A stretch of DNA of 64,000 nucleotides from Streptomyces fuscichromogenes (GTDB taxonomy: Bacteria; Actinomycetota; Actinomycetes; Streptomycetales; Streptomycetaceae): the NCBI RefSeq assembly GCF_014645815.1, contig NZ_BMML01000011.1, positions 62,001 to 126,000 of the forward strand, given 5' to 3'. A program made the position numbers and the translations under genes. Of the stretch, positions 49,984-59,356 are shown piece after piece. Every line of letters starts with the position of its first letter. The first letter of the stretch is position 1. Below the pieces are notes generated by a model that was not told where the DNA came from, did not search any database, and saw only the letters and a list, made by a program, of their open reading frames with translations.

Positions 49984-52645
49984 CGCTGACGTTGCAACTG
50001 TTGTAGCTGGCGGCCTCGCCATCCAGCCAGGCTTCCTCTTCCTCCTCGATCTCCCAGGACTTGGCGTACCGCTGCTGCTCCAGTATGTAGATCTCTGCCT
50101 CGAGCTCCGCCTCCTCCTCAATCTCGTAGAGGGGGCCCCAGAATGACGAGTACTGACTGGAGATGGCGCCGGCGATCTGCGCTGGGCCGCGGCGATCTCG
50201 TTGCTGTAGTTGCCCCCGGAGCTGCGGTGGGAGCTGTGATGGCGGGAGCTGGAGGAACTGTGGGAGTACGACGGCGAGCTGTGCCCGTACAAGCCTCCGT
50301 AACCGCCGGATGAGCCGCCCGTGTACGAGTGGTACGTGCGATAGGACGCGTCGGACGTCTGGCAGGAGCTGTCGCCCGAGGGGTCGGCGTTGGTCAGCGG
50401 GTCGTCGTCGCCGTAGGCGAAGGCGTTGGCATTGACGGACGGGACGGGTGTCTGGCTGGTGCCGTCGTGGCTGGTGAAGTCACCTGTCGACGGGTCGTAC
50501 CAGCGGCTGGCGGTGGCGACGCGGTGGGAGCCGGGATCGGTCCAGCCGCCCTGATAGCCGAGGTCGTGCTGAGTGCCGCTGGTGGCGGTGGTCTGACCGT
50601 AGGGGTCGTAGGCGGTGGAGCCGGCAAGGCTGGTGCCGGTCGCGGTGAAGATGCTGGTGAGGTCGCCGTGCTGGTTGGTGTAGGCGAGGGACGCGCCGCC
50701 GGGGCCGCTGACGCCAGGGGTTCGCCGTCCGGTCCGCGGCCGTAGTTCTCGGTCCCGTCGGAGACCGTCTGGTCGTCGGTGCCGTCGTAGGCGAAGGTGC
50801 TGCTGCCCGCGGTGGCCAGGCGGCCGAGGTCGTCGTGGGTGTAGGTGGTCCTGCCGTCCGTGGTGAGCCGGTCGAAGGCGTCGTAGCCGAGGTTCTCGGT
50901 GCCCTGGGCGCCGGTGACCGAGTCCAGGGTGCCGCGGGCCGTGTAGGCGTACGTCGTCGAGGCCGGGCCGGAGCTGGTGCCGGTGAGCTCGTCGCGGGCG
51001 TTGTAGCTCGCGTTGGTCGTGGTGGATCCGCTGGTGACGCTGGTGCGGTTGCCGGCTTCGTCGTAGCCGTAGGAGGCGGATGCCTCGGTGGTGCCGCCAG
51101 GAGCGGTGAGGGTGTCGCTGGTGAGGCGGTGCGGGGGGTCGTAGCCGAAGCTGCGGCTCGCGTTGCCGCCGCCGTGGCGATGCCGCTGACCTGGCCGGTG
51201 GAGTTGTAGGTGTAGGTGAGGGCGGAGCCGGTGGTCGCGTCGGTGGCGGTGTCGACCTGGCCGTCGGGGTTGTAGGTGAAGGTCGCGGTGCCCGCCTTGT
51301 CGGTGCGGGAGGCGAGCAGACCGTCGGAGTTGCAGCGGTAGATGGCGTTGCCGGACGGGCCGGAGGCGGAGAGGACTTCGCCGCGGTCGTCGTAGGAGTA
51401 GGTGTCCGTGCCGCCGGGTGCCCCGGTGGAGGTGAGACGGCCGTCGGTGTCGTAGCCGTAGCTCCGGCTCAATGTGGTGGCCTCCGCACCCGTGCCGGAC
51501 GTTGCGGTCAGGCGGCCGTCGACGTCGTAGGTGTCGGTGAGCGTGACGCCGCCCGAGCGGGTGACGCTGGTCGGGTTGCCGTTGGCGTCGTAGGCGATCG
51601 TCGTGGTGCGGTCGGCGGTGTTCGGGAACGCGGTGGTGCTGGGCTAGATGGTCGATTCCGGCAGTTCGAGCGTGTTGAAGGTGGTGATGGTGGCGTTGTT
51701 GTCGCAGTCCGTGTAATGGGTGAGGTCGCCCGCCGCGTCGTAGCCGAAGCTGGTGGTGATCGTCGAGGTGGAGCTGATCGGCTCGGTCTGCTGGATCAGC
51801 GCGTCACTGGCGTCGTAGGCGTAGGTGGTGGTGTTCTGGTCGGCGTTCTTGACCGAGGTGGGATTACTAGCCAGGTCGTAGCCGTACGACGTCCCCGTCA
51901 GGGTGGTGCCGGAGGCGTCCGGTTCGCGGTGGCGGTCAGGCGGCCGGCGGCGTCGTAGGTCTAGGTGGTGGCGGTCTGGCCGGGCAGGGCGGTCTTGGTG
52001 AGCCGCCCGTCCAGGTCGTAGGCGTAGTGGGTGGTGTTGGTGCGGGCGTCGGTGGTGGTGAGGGGGTCGCCCGCGGTGTCGTAGGTGGCGGTGGAGTTCT
52101 CGCCGCCGGGCAGGGTGAGGGAGGTTTGGTTGCCGGCCTCGTCGTAGCCCAGCTTCGTGGTGTCCGTGGTGGTGGACGGCTGGCGGACGACCGAACTGGC
52201 GGTCACCGGGCGGCCGAGGTCGTCGTAGGTGGTCTGGGTGACCGCGCCGGTGGGGTCGATCGCGGACAGGTTCTCGCCGTCGGTGTCGTAGGTGAGGTGG
52301 GTGGTGGGGGTGGTGCCGCCGACGGCGGGCTGCTGGATCTGCGCCACGTCGCCGAGTTGGTCGTAGGTGTAGTGGGTGGTGGTGTTGTCCCCGTCGGTGG
52401 CCGCGGTGAGGCGTCCGTCGGTGTCGTAGGCGGCGGTCGTGGTCGGGGTCCCGCGTCGTAGGTATAGGTGGTGATGTTGCCGTCGGCGTCGTCTACGGAT
52501 CTCTGGTCGCCGAAGGTGTCGTAGCCGTACAGGGTGATCGGGTGGATCTGCTGCGGGGTGCCGCCGTCGGTTTCGGCGTTCGCGGTTGGCGCGGTGACCT
52601 GGATGACGCGGTCGGCACGGTCAGAGGGGTAGGCGGCGGCATCGG
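49984..52645 (-). pseudogene. RHS/YD-repeat protein gene, decayed
   Basis: Many YD repeats are readable on the minus strand but spread over several frames, for example LGYDEAGNQTSLTLPGGENS at 51961-52347, YGYDTDGRLTSTGAPGG and TFTYNPDGQVDTATDATTG at about 51200-51460, and out-of-frame repeats such as YGYDEAGNRTSVTSGSTTT at about 51000-51080. Several frame changes and stops break it. The end of the RHS core, ASRWYDPSTGDFTSHD, lies near 50500, followed by a Ser/His/Gly-rich variable tail (HSSSSSRHHSSHRSSGGNYS). The tail is interrupted by the IS3 element and the 5' end by an IS3 OrfA at 52650. Intact RHS proteins deliver a C-terminal toxin; this copy cannot. Confidence 0.8.
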
Positions 52646-52649
52646 CGCA

Positions 52650-52906
52650 AGGATCTCCTTCTCGAGCTCCAGCTCACGGACCTGCTTGCGCAGCCTGCGC
52701 AGTTCCTCCCGCTCCTCCTGGTTCAACGGACCCTCACCACCCACACCCGAGGGCGACGCGGCAGCGCGTGACCGTGCGACCCACTGGCGCAGCGACTCCG
52801 GGTTGACACCCAGCTCGCGCGCCACCGACGAGATGCGCCGCCCGCTGGACTCCACCAGCGCAACTGCGTCCCGCTTGAACTCCCCCGAGTACCTCGCAGT
52901 ACCCAC
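52650..52906 (-). pseudogene. IS3-family transposase OrfA, 3'-truncated
   Basis: From GTG 52906, MGTARYSGEFKRDAVALVES and ISSVARELGVNPESLRQWVA form the HTH, and NQEEREELRRLRKQVRELEL the leucine-zipper region. The protein stops matching at LEKEILA near 52650, where the sequence passes into the RHS gene (TANAETDGGTPQQIHPITLY in another frame). OrfB and the other end of the element are missing at this site. Confidence 0.8.
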
Positions 52907-53206
52907 GAGGACATCCTCTCCACAGACCCCAAGATCCGCTTCTCAGAAGTGTCCGCTGTTCGGGGTGATGCCCATTGATCGGCTACACCAGGACAAGGGG
53001 CACGATCGCGGCGGCCGTGCGGCTGGTGACGGAGCGAGGCGCGTCCGATGTGTCGGTAGCAGTCCGTCGACGTTGTTGCGCCAGGACAGGGCGCGGCGGG
53101 CGCGCGGCCGACAGTGATCTCGCACACTAAGCGCTGGTGGGAGGCATTCCACCCGGCAGGATGAAGAGCAGGGCCACAGCGTAGCCACAGGAAGGGCGAG
53201 ATCCAG
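52907..53206. other. Old junction debris upstream of the LuxR gene
   Basis: The part next to OrfA may hold the end of that IS element, but I could not fix the terminus. At 52978-53065 the plus strand can be read as TRGTIAAAVRLVTERGASDV, which resembles the first helix of a TetR regulator; it is short and not followed by the rest. No complete gene here. Confidence 0.35.
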
Positions 53207-55474
53207 GTGTCACCGACGTCCCGGGCTGCCGACACCCTGCCGACAGCTCTGCCGAGTTTCGTCGGACGACAGGAAGACACCGCCGAGGTCCGTCGCCTTC
53301 TGGGCAGAGCCCGGCTCCTCACCCTCACCGGCGTCGGCGGGGTGGGTAAGACACGGCTGGCACTGGAAGTCGCCCAGGGGGCCCGCGCGGCATTTCCGGA
53401 TGGGGTCTGGCTGGTGGACCTCGCTCCGGTACGGCAGGCATCCGCCGTCGCCGGCGCGGTCGCGGCGGCGTTGCGGCTGCCCGGCGACGGCATGACGCCC
53501 GTCCTCGATCACCTCGTGGAGTATCTCGCCGGACGCCGGGCGCTGATCCTCCTGGACAATTGCGAGCATTTGGTGGATCCCTGCGCCCACCTGGCTCAGG
53601 TGCTGTTGGCAGCCGCCACCGAACTGCGCGTTCTTGTGACGAGTCGGCAGTCTCTGGGGCTCCCGGGAGAGCACCTCTTCACGGTCGATCCTCTGCCGGT
53701 GCCGGACCAGGCGGTGGAGCTGCTCAGGGAGCGGGCGGTCGCGGTGCAGCCCGAGTTCGCCGTAGACGCGACCAACCGAGAAGCCGTCGTCCGTCTGTGC
53801 CGCGAGCTGGATGGACTGCCGCTGGCGATCGAGTTGGCCGCGGCCTGGCTGCGAACCCTTACCGTGGATCAGATCACTGACCGGTTGGCGGACCGTTTCG
53901 CTCTCCTCAGCCGGGGCAGCCGCACAGCGCCACCGCACCAGCGCACGCTGCGAGCCACACTCGATTGGAGCTACGGCCTCTGCACGCCCGCCGAGCAGGC
54001 GCTGCTGGCTCGGCTCTCGGTCTTCGCCGGTGAGTTCACTTTGGAGGCGGCTGAGGAGGTCTGCTCGGGCGACGGCATCGCCCGGTACGAGGTGTTGTAC
54101 CTGCTCGATCGACTGGTCACCCAGTCAGTGGTGGTCGTGCGCCGGTACCGTGCGCGGACGGCGTACCGGCTCCTGGAGACCGTACGCCAGTACGGCAGGG
54201 ACCGACTCGCCGAATCGGGCGAGGAGCAGCGGGCGCAGCTGCAGCACCGGGACTATTTCCTCGCGCTCGCGGAGGGCATCGCCGCAGCATGGTGCGGCCC
54301 TGGGCAGCAGGAGGGACTGGAGCGTCTGCGCAACGGCCACGCCGACTTCCTGGCGGCCCTGGACTGTTCGGATGCGCCGCAGAGCAGGTTGGCTCTCGTG
54401 GCCGCATTGCGATATCACTGGTGCGTCGGCGGCTTCCTCGGCGAAGGCAGACAGCAGTTGGAGCGGGCCCTCCGGTCCGCGCCCGAGCCCTCACCGCTCC
54501 GTGCCCAGGCACTGTGGGTCGCGGCGTGGGTGGCGATGCTGCAGGGGGACACTCTGGCGGCGTGCGGACGGCTCGACGAGGCGGACCGCCTGGGCGAGGA
54601 GTTCGACGACGTGACGGTTCGCGGCCATGTACAAGGCCTGCGAGCCACACTGAGGTTTCAACAGGGGCAGTTCGATGAGGTTCTGCCCCTGCTGCGGACC
54701 GCACTGGAGTGGCATCAGGCCTCGGACGACGCCTTCGGATTCGTCATCACCCTGTACGTGCTGGGCGTGGCGGAGACCTTGGCCGGGGACGCCAACGCCG
54801 ATGAGACCGCCCGGCGAGCCGTTTGCGCAGCGGAGACCCTCGGCGACCGGTGGATCCTGGCCCACGCCCTCTGGGTCCAGGGCCTGCAGAGCTTCCTCAG
54901 GAGTGACCGGGAGGCGAGTGCGGCGCTTCTGAGGGCCGCACTCGAAGCAGGACAGGGTTTCGACGACCACACGTGGGCCGCCCAGACCCTGGAACTGCTC
55001 GCCTACCTGGCGGTGCCCGAGAACGAGTACGAACGGGCGGCGAATCTCCTCGGCTCTGCACGAGCCCTACGACAGTACGTGGCGATCTCCCCGCTCGCTT
55101 TGGCGCCGCTCCTCACCACTCACCACGCGCGCTGCGTGGAACACATCGTCGAGGCGCTCGGCCCGGACGCTTTTGAGAAAGCACTCGCGTACGGAGGACG
55201 GCTGAGCACCCCCGCGCAGGCTGTGGCCTTCGCTCTTGGCTCGCAAACCCCAGCGGCTTCCCCCGTCGCCGATGCCAACCCGCTGACCAAACGGGAGCGG
55301 CAGGTGTCAGCCTTGATCGCCAAAGGCTTGAGCAACCGGAAGATCGCCGCTGAGCTCGTTGTCTCGCCTCGAACGGTCGACAGCCACGTCGAGAGCATCC
55401 GAGCCAAGCTCCACTTCAGTAGCAGGGCCCAGGTGGCCGCCTGGTGGGCCGCGCAGCAGGCGCCGACTTCCTGA
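53207..55474 (+). CDS. NB-ARC/AAA ATPase LuxR-type regulator
   Basis: 755 residues from GTG 53207. Walker A is TGVGGVGKTRLALEVA (about residues 42-57), Walker B is RRALILLDNCEHLVDP, the sensor-like LRVLVTSRQSLGL follows, then RELDGLPLAIELAAAWLRTL. The middle (about 330-660) is TPR-like. A LuxR HTH closes the protein (LTKRERQVSALIAKGLSNRK, IAAELVVSPRTVDSHVESI). Such proteins combine an ATP switch with DNA binding; related ones are pathway regulators in Streptomyces. No immediate operon partner; the orphan HTH at 55659 looks like a copy of its end, and the RIP gene lies about 640 bases downstream. Confidence 0.88.
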   Translation: MSPTSRAADTLPTALPSFVGRQEDTAEVRRLLGRARLLTLTGVGGVGKTRLALEVAQGARAAFPDGVWLVDLAPVRQASAVAGAVAAALRLPGDGMTPVLDHLVEYLAGRRALILLDNCEHLVDPCAHLAQVLLAAATELRVLVTSRQSLGLPGEHLFTVDPLPVPDQAVELLRERAVAVQPEFAVDATNREAVVRLCRELDGLPLAIELAAAWLRTLTVDQITDRLADRFALLSRGSRTAPPHQRTLRATLDWSYGLCTPAEQALLARLSVFAGEFTLEAAEEVCSGDGIARYEVLYLLDRLVTQSVVVVRRYRARTAYRLLETVRQYGRDRLAESGEEQRAQLQHRDYFLALAEGIAAAWCGPGQQEGLERLRNGHADFLAALDCSDAPQSRLALVAALRYHWCVGGFLGEGRQQLERALRSAPEPSPLRAQALWVAAWVAMLQGDTLAACGRLDEADRLGEEFDDVTVRGHVQGLRATLRFQQGQFDEVLPLLRTALEWHQASDDAFGFVITLYVLGVAETLAGDANADETARRAVCAAETLGDRWILAHALWVQGLQSFLRSDREASAALLRAALEAGQGFDDHTWAAQTLELLAYLAVPENEYERAANLLGSARALRQYVAISPLALAPLLTTHHARCVEHIVEALGPDAFEKALAYGGRLSTPAQAVAFALGSQTPAASPVADANPLTKRERQVSALIAKGLSNRKIAAELVVSPRTVDSHVESIRAKLHFSSRAQVAAWWAAQQAPTS

Positions 55475-55658
55475 AACCCGAAGATACACAGACGGTTCGG
55501 GGCCGTCCTCCAGGTCAAGGAGGCCAGGCGACTGCGCCTCTCTCTGGCCTTTTCGAACTCTCACTCGCCTGCGACGCCGCGAGTTCGGGCGCTCAGCCTG
55601 CCTCTGGCGCGCATAACCCGCTCAGGATGGCGAGCGCAGTTCGTTCAGGACCATACGT

Positions 55659-55865
55659 ATGTCCACGGAGTTCCTCGCCGAGAGGGATCGGGACGTAGCG
55701 GCGCGGGTGTCCAAAGGCATGAACAACTTGAAGATCGCCGACGAACTCGTGTTGTCGCTCTGCACGGTTGAGGGCCACATCGAAAACTTCCGGGCCAAGC
55801 TCGGCTTCGGCAGCCGGGCGCAGGTCGCCACCCGGTGGACTACCCAGAAACCACCCGTCTCGTAA
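55659..55865 (+). pseudogene. Orphan LuxR HTH domain (remnant or small ORF)
   Basis: 68 residues holding little more than a LuxR HTH: ERDRDVAARVSKGMNNLKIA, ADELVLSLCTVEGHIENFRA, KLGFGSRAQVATRW. The nearby 755-residue regulator ends with the same pattern (KLHFSSRAQVAAWW), so this is likely the leftover of a second gene of that type. Changes at conserved positions (SLCTVEG for SPRTVEG) suggest decay. It could still be expressed from ATG 55659, but I see no ribosome binding site. Confidence 0.55.
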
Positions 55866-55885
55866 GACCCGTATAAATACCTATG

Positions 55886-55907
55886 GTCCGGGGTCGCGTC
55901 CCCGGAC
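55886..55907 (+). terminator. Hairpin after the orphan LuxR ORF
   Basis: GTCCGGGG (55886-55893) pairs with CCCCGGAC (55900-55907) around a 6-base loop and is followed by a short T-rich stretch (CTTTTG). The following 200 bases up to the RIP gene contain no other feature I recognise. Confidence 0.6.
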
Positions 55908-56111
55908 GAAGCTTTTGCCGGGCCAAGTCATCGCGGGCGGAGCCCGAAAGACCTGCGCGTGACAGCGTGGCGCACGCCGGTATCCGGGGCCTGAAGCTCA
56001 ACCGCTCCCGATGCAGTGCCGAAGAGCTCGCCCCGACAGGGCGAATCTCATCCCCTCCCGCGAAGCGGGAAGCCGCCATCCGGCATTTCACGTATGGAGA
56101 ACGCAACAACC

Positions 56112-57143
56112 ATGACCATACCCATCATCGGCGAAGCGTCCGACGGGTCTTCGCCAAACCGACGCCCCGACGCGTCACCGAGCCGGTCCAGAGGCCTCTT
56201 CGACGGCAGCGCCCTCGCCAACGGCCGGACCTCCATCCTGTTGGTCGTCCTGGTGCTGGCCATGGTCGCCGCCCTGTTCGGCCCGTTGGGAGCGCAGAAG
56301 GCGCACGCGGAGGACAACAACCCCACCCTGTACCTCGGTTCGGCCACGCCCACGGACTATGTGAACTTCATCAACCGGATCCGTGAACTCATCAACGACG
56401 GCGGTTCCACCTCGGTGGCCGGCGCGGGCAGCGCCTATCAGGTCGACCACGCCCAGAACAACAATCCGGGACACTTCCTCCAGGTGGACATCCACGTGGA
56501 GGACGGCACCGTTCCGGGGAATCTGAACGGATACGTGCGCCTGCAACTGGACCGGAGCAACCTGTACCTCCTCGGCTGGTGGGACGTCCACAACCGGTAC
56601 TACTACCTCGGTGACCGCACCCCCAGTGACGGTGAGCGCTCCCGCTGGGAAAGCGGCAACTACATCAAGTCCAAGGACATGCAGAGGGTCGCCGGCGAGA
56701 ACTACACCGACCTCGAACGAGTGTCCAATGAGAGACGCGCGAACATGACCATCAGCAGGCCGACCATGAACGCGGCCGCCCTGTACCTCTACAACGCCAA
56801 CCCGAACTACACGAACCAGGACAGGGCGCGCGGTGCTCTGAGGATGACACAGCTCATCTCGGAGGCGGCCCGGTTCCGTCCTATCCGAGACAGCAACTCC
56901 TTCGCGTTCAGCTGGGACAACGGGGGCATCACCGTTCTGCACCCGAGCCTGGCCGCCCAGGAGAACAACTGGGGACTCCTCAGCGACCGCTTCAACTGGC
57001 TCCTCCACCAGCCTGCCGGGTACCGCGACCCCAACCCGCTCACGGGCTATCGCCGGGACTCCATCCACGGCGCCGTGTCCATCATCCTCACCACGGCGAT
57101 CCTCTACGCACAGTACGTCCTCGCCACGTCGAAGAGCCGCTGA
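56112..57143 (+). CDS. Secreted ribosome-inactivating protein (rRNA N-glycosidase, ricin A-chain fold)
   Basis: 343 residues from ATG 56112 (GGAGAA 10-15 bases upstream; ATG 56094 also possible). A long polar N-terminus is followed by a hydrophobic segment at about 40-58 and an AHA site at 64-66, so it is probably exported. The catalytic block is TQLISEAARFRPI with Glu251 and Arg254, nearly the same as MISEAARF of ricin. GENYTDLERV (Tyr198) matches the GGNYDRLE Tyr of ricin, and NNWGLLSDRF (Trp287) matches NSWGRLS. The position of the first ricin active-site Tyr (VVGYRAG) reads LLGWWDV here, with Trp156. RIPs remove one adenine from the sarcin-ricin loop of the large rRNA. Relatives are known in Streptomyces (the RIP of S. 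coelicolor). No lectin chain or obvious immunity gene lies beside it. Confidence 0.85.
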   Translation: MTIPIIGEASDGSSPNRRPDASPSRSRGLFDGSALANGRTSILLVVLVLAMVAALFGPLGAQKAHAEDNNPTLYLGSATPTDYVNFINRIRELINDGGSTSVAGAGSAYQVDHAQNNNPGHFLQVDIHVEDGTVPGNLNGYVRLQLDRSNLYLLGWWDVHNRYYYLGDRTPSDGERSRWESGNYIKSKDMQRVAGENYTDLERVSNERRANMTISRPTMNAAALYLYNANPNYTNQDRARGALRMTQLISEAARFRPIRDSNSFAFSWDNGGITVLHPSLAAQENNWGLLSDRFNWLLHQPAGYRDPNPLTGYRRDSIHGAVSIILTTAILYAQYVLATSKSR

Positions 57144-57299
57144 CCTCGTCGCGACTCCGGCCCGGCGGACCTTCGGCTCCGCTGCACGGACAAGGCCCCA
57201 GGTGCCCCACGGCGGAGTCGCCCCCTTGCCGGCGCACCTGCCGAGCACCGCGGCCGCCGAACCGGACAGCCACACACCGCTTCAGAAGGAACGAACACG

Positions 57300-59024
57300 A
57301 TGCGAAGAACGAACCGATCCACCGTGGATCGTACGACCGCTTCCGCTCCGGTCACGAAACGGCGGCGGGCCGCGGCTGGCGTGCTCGCCGCCCTGCTGCT
57401 GGCCGTCGGCGCGGCCCTGACGACCGCAGCACCCGCGCAGGCCACGATCACCGACGGCCTGATACTGCGCTACAAGATGGACGAGACCTCCGGCACGGTC
57501 CTCCACGACTCCTCCGGCCAGAACCATGACGGCACCGTCAACGGCACCGCCGACTGGGGCGCCGACCAAGGGCTGGGCTTCAACGGCTCCAACACCTACG
57601 TCAAGGTTCCGGACAACATCATGGCCGGGCTGAACTCGATCACGGTCGACTTCGACGTGTGGATCGACAAGACCATGGGCAAGCCCTACTTCCTGTACGG
57701 GTTCGGCAACACCGGCAACGGCAGCGGCAACGGCTACCTGTTCTCCACGGGCAACCAGTTCCGCACCGCCGTCACACAGGGCGACTTCCACGGCGAGCAG
57801 CAGACCCGGCCGGGCACCTCGTACCAGCTGGCGCGCGGCATGTGGAAGCACGTGACGTACACCCAGTCCGGCACCACCGGCATCCTGTACGAGAACGGCG
57901 TGGAGAAGGCCCGCAACACCAATGTGACCATCACCCCGGGCTCGATCGGCGGCGGCACGACCACCGCGGACTACATCGGACGCTCCCTGTACTCCAGCGA
58001 CCTGTACTTCCACGGCCGGATGCGCGACTTCCGCGTCTACAACCGGAGCCTGGGCTCGTCCGAGGTACAGGCCATCGCTACCGGGACCGAGGAGCAGTGG
58101 GCACAGCTGCAGGCCATGGCCTCCTACAACGGCGCGCTATCGGCCTTCGACGACCCCACCGTGGGACCGGTCATCATCTTCCCCTCCGACTACACCGGCG
58201 ACATCGACAACCTGCAGACCCCGCCGGACTGGACCGACGAGTTCGGCAACGCCCCGGCCTCCTGGCCCACCCCGACCACCGCGAAGAGCCAGCTGTTCAC
58301 GCTCCAGCAGATCTCCGACCTGGAAGACGCGGTGACCGCCCAGGTGCAGCCGGACGGCGACAGCACCTACCGGCTGAACGTCTACTACGACGGACCGACC
58401 GACCAGGTCGTGGCCCAGACCAACGCCCCTTCCTCGGTCACCGACCCGCTGAACACGCAGTACGCCGGACAGCTCGTGATCCAGAGCGACGCGGCGCCCT
58501 CGGGCCAGTGCGCGCAGCACGAGACAGCCGTGGCCAACGCGGTGGCCACGCCCGCCGCGCCGGTCAACGGTTCCGCCGACAGCCTGACGGATCTGCAGTG
58601 GCAGCAGGTCCAGGCCCTGGCCGACTACAACTGCGCGCTGACCGCCTTCGACGACCCCACGGTCGGACCGGTCATCATCTTCCCCTCCGACCGCACCGGC
58701 GACATCGACCACCTGCAGCAGCCGCCCGGCTGGACCTCCGACACCGGGCAGGTCCCGACCGACTGGCCCGTCCCTACCACCGCCAAGAGCCCCCAGTTCA
58801 CCCTAGCTCAGATCCAGGACATCCAGACCGACGCCGTCGATCAGATCTCGGCAGCCAGCAGCGACACCACCAACTACACGGTGGCCGTGCACTATGACGG
58901 GCCGAGTGACCGGGTCGTGGTGGAAACCGATGCCCCTGCGTCGGTCACCGACCCGCTGGTGGCCGCGCATCCGGACCAGGTGGTGATCACCGCCGCGCCC
59001 ACGCCGGCCCTCACCGACAACTGA
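57300..59024 (+). CDS. Secreted LamG/concanavalin-like protein with a duplicated C-terminal domain
   Basis: 574 residues. Signal peptide: basic n-region to residue 23, hydrophobic AAGVLAALLLAVGAALTTA, cleavage near APAQA (48). A LamG-like jelly roll spans about 51-262 (LILRYKMDETSGTVLHDSSG, GLGFNGSNTYVKVPDNI, FHGRMRDFRVYNRSL). Two copies of a domain of about 132 residues follow (266-397 and 434-565), each with AFDDPTVGPVIIFPSD, TPTTAKS/VPTTAKS and VYYDGPTDQVV/VHYDGPSDRVV. I do not recognise this repeat. AGAAGGAACG precedes ATG 57300. It follows the RIP gene by 156 bases in the same direction and is also exported; a joint role cannot be shown. Confidence 0.78.
   Translation: MRRTNRSTVDRTTASAPVTKRRRAAAGVLAALLLAVGAALTTAAPAQATITDGLILRYKMDETSGTVLHDSSGQNHDGTVNGTADWGADQGLGFNGSNTYVKVPDNIMAGLNSITVDFDVWIDKTMGKPYFLYGFGNTGNGSGNGYLFSTGNQFRTAVTQGDFHGEQQTRPGTSYQLARGMWKHVTYTQSGTTGILYENGVEKARNTNVTITPGSIGGGTTTADYIGRSLYSSDLYFHGRMRDFRVYNRSLGSSEVQAIATGTEEQWAQLQAMASYNGALSAFDDPTVGPVIIFPSDYTGDIDNLQTPPDWTDEFGNAPASWPTPTTAKSQLFTLQQISDLEDAVTAQVQPDGDSTYRLNVYYDGPTDQVVAQTNAPSSVTDPLNTQYAGQLVIQSDAAPSGQCAQHETAVANAVATPAAPVNGSADSLTDLQWQQVQALADYNCALTAFDDPTVGPVIIFPSDRTGDIDHLQQPPGWTSDTGQVPTDWPVPTTAKSPQFTLAQIQDIQTDAVDQISAASSDTTNYTVAVHYDGPSDRVVVETDAPASVTDPLVAAHPDQVVITAAPTPALTDN
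58095..58994 (+). repeat. Tandem domain duplication inside the LamG protein gene
   Basis: Unit 1 (58095-58490) and unit 2 (58599-58994) are offset by 504 bases. The DNA is still very similar in stretches, for example around the shared PTVGPVIIFPSD codons, so the duplication is in frame and fairly recent or under selection. A linker with two Cys residues lies between the units or at the start of unit 2. Confidence 0.8.
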
Positions 59025-59239
59025 GTTCTCGGTATTGACGGTTCGTGCGAAGAGACCGCATCGGACGTCGATCCTCGCCGGGAACGGGTGTGTCCCCCGG
59101 CGGGGATCGACCGATGACAGCCGAATCCTGGGTGCGGCTGCAGTCTCCATCACCTCGTCATGGACGGTGCAGACCGGCGGCCGTCGGCGGGGAGGTGGAT
59201 CCGTACCTCCCGATCAGCTTGCCGCGGGCGGGGGCGACG

Positions 59240-59356
59240 ACTAGTACTCCAGTTGTACTTCTTCATTTGGCCTGGTCACAGGGTCTTTTGTGAGTCTAGT
59301 GAGCTGATGCTCCGTCAGGGTGGTGGTGGTTCGTGACTCACCCGATCGGGGTGCGT
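59240..59356 (+). repeat. Left terminal inverted repeat of IS701-like element 1 (with CTAG)
   Basis: 117 bases identical to the inverted sequence at 60674-60790, with no mismatch seen. The outer part ACTAGTACTCCAG includes the target CTAG (59241-59244); the element proper starts with TACTCCAG at 59245. The length is unusual for an IS end. Confidence 0.85.

Noticed and set aside
52978..53065. TetR-like first helix
   Set aside because: TRGTIAAAVRLVTERGASDV resembles a TetR N-terminus, but only about 28 codons match and no recognition helix follows.
49596..53206. Intact RHS toxin-immunity system
   Set aside because: The RHS frame is broken many times and no immunity candidate is seen; it is a remnant.
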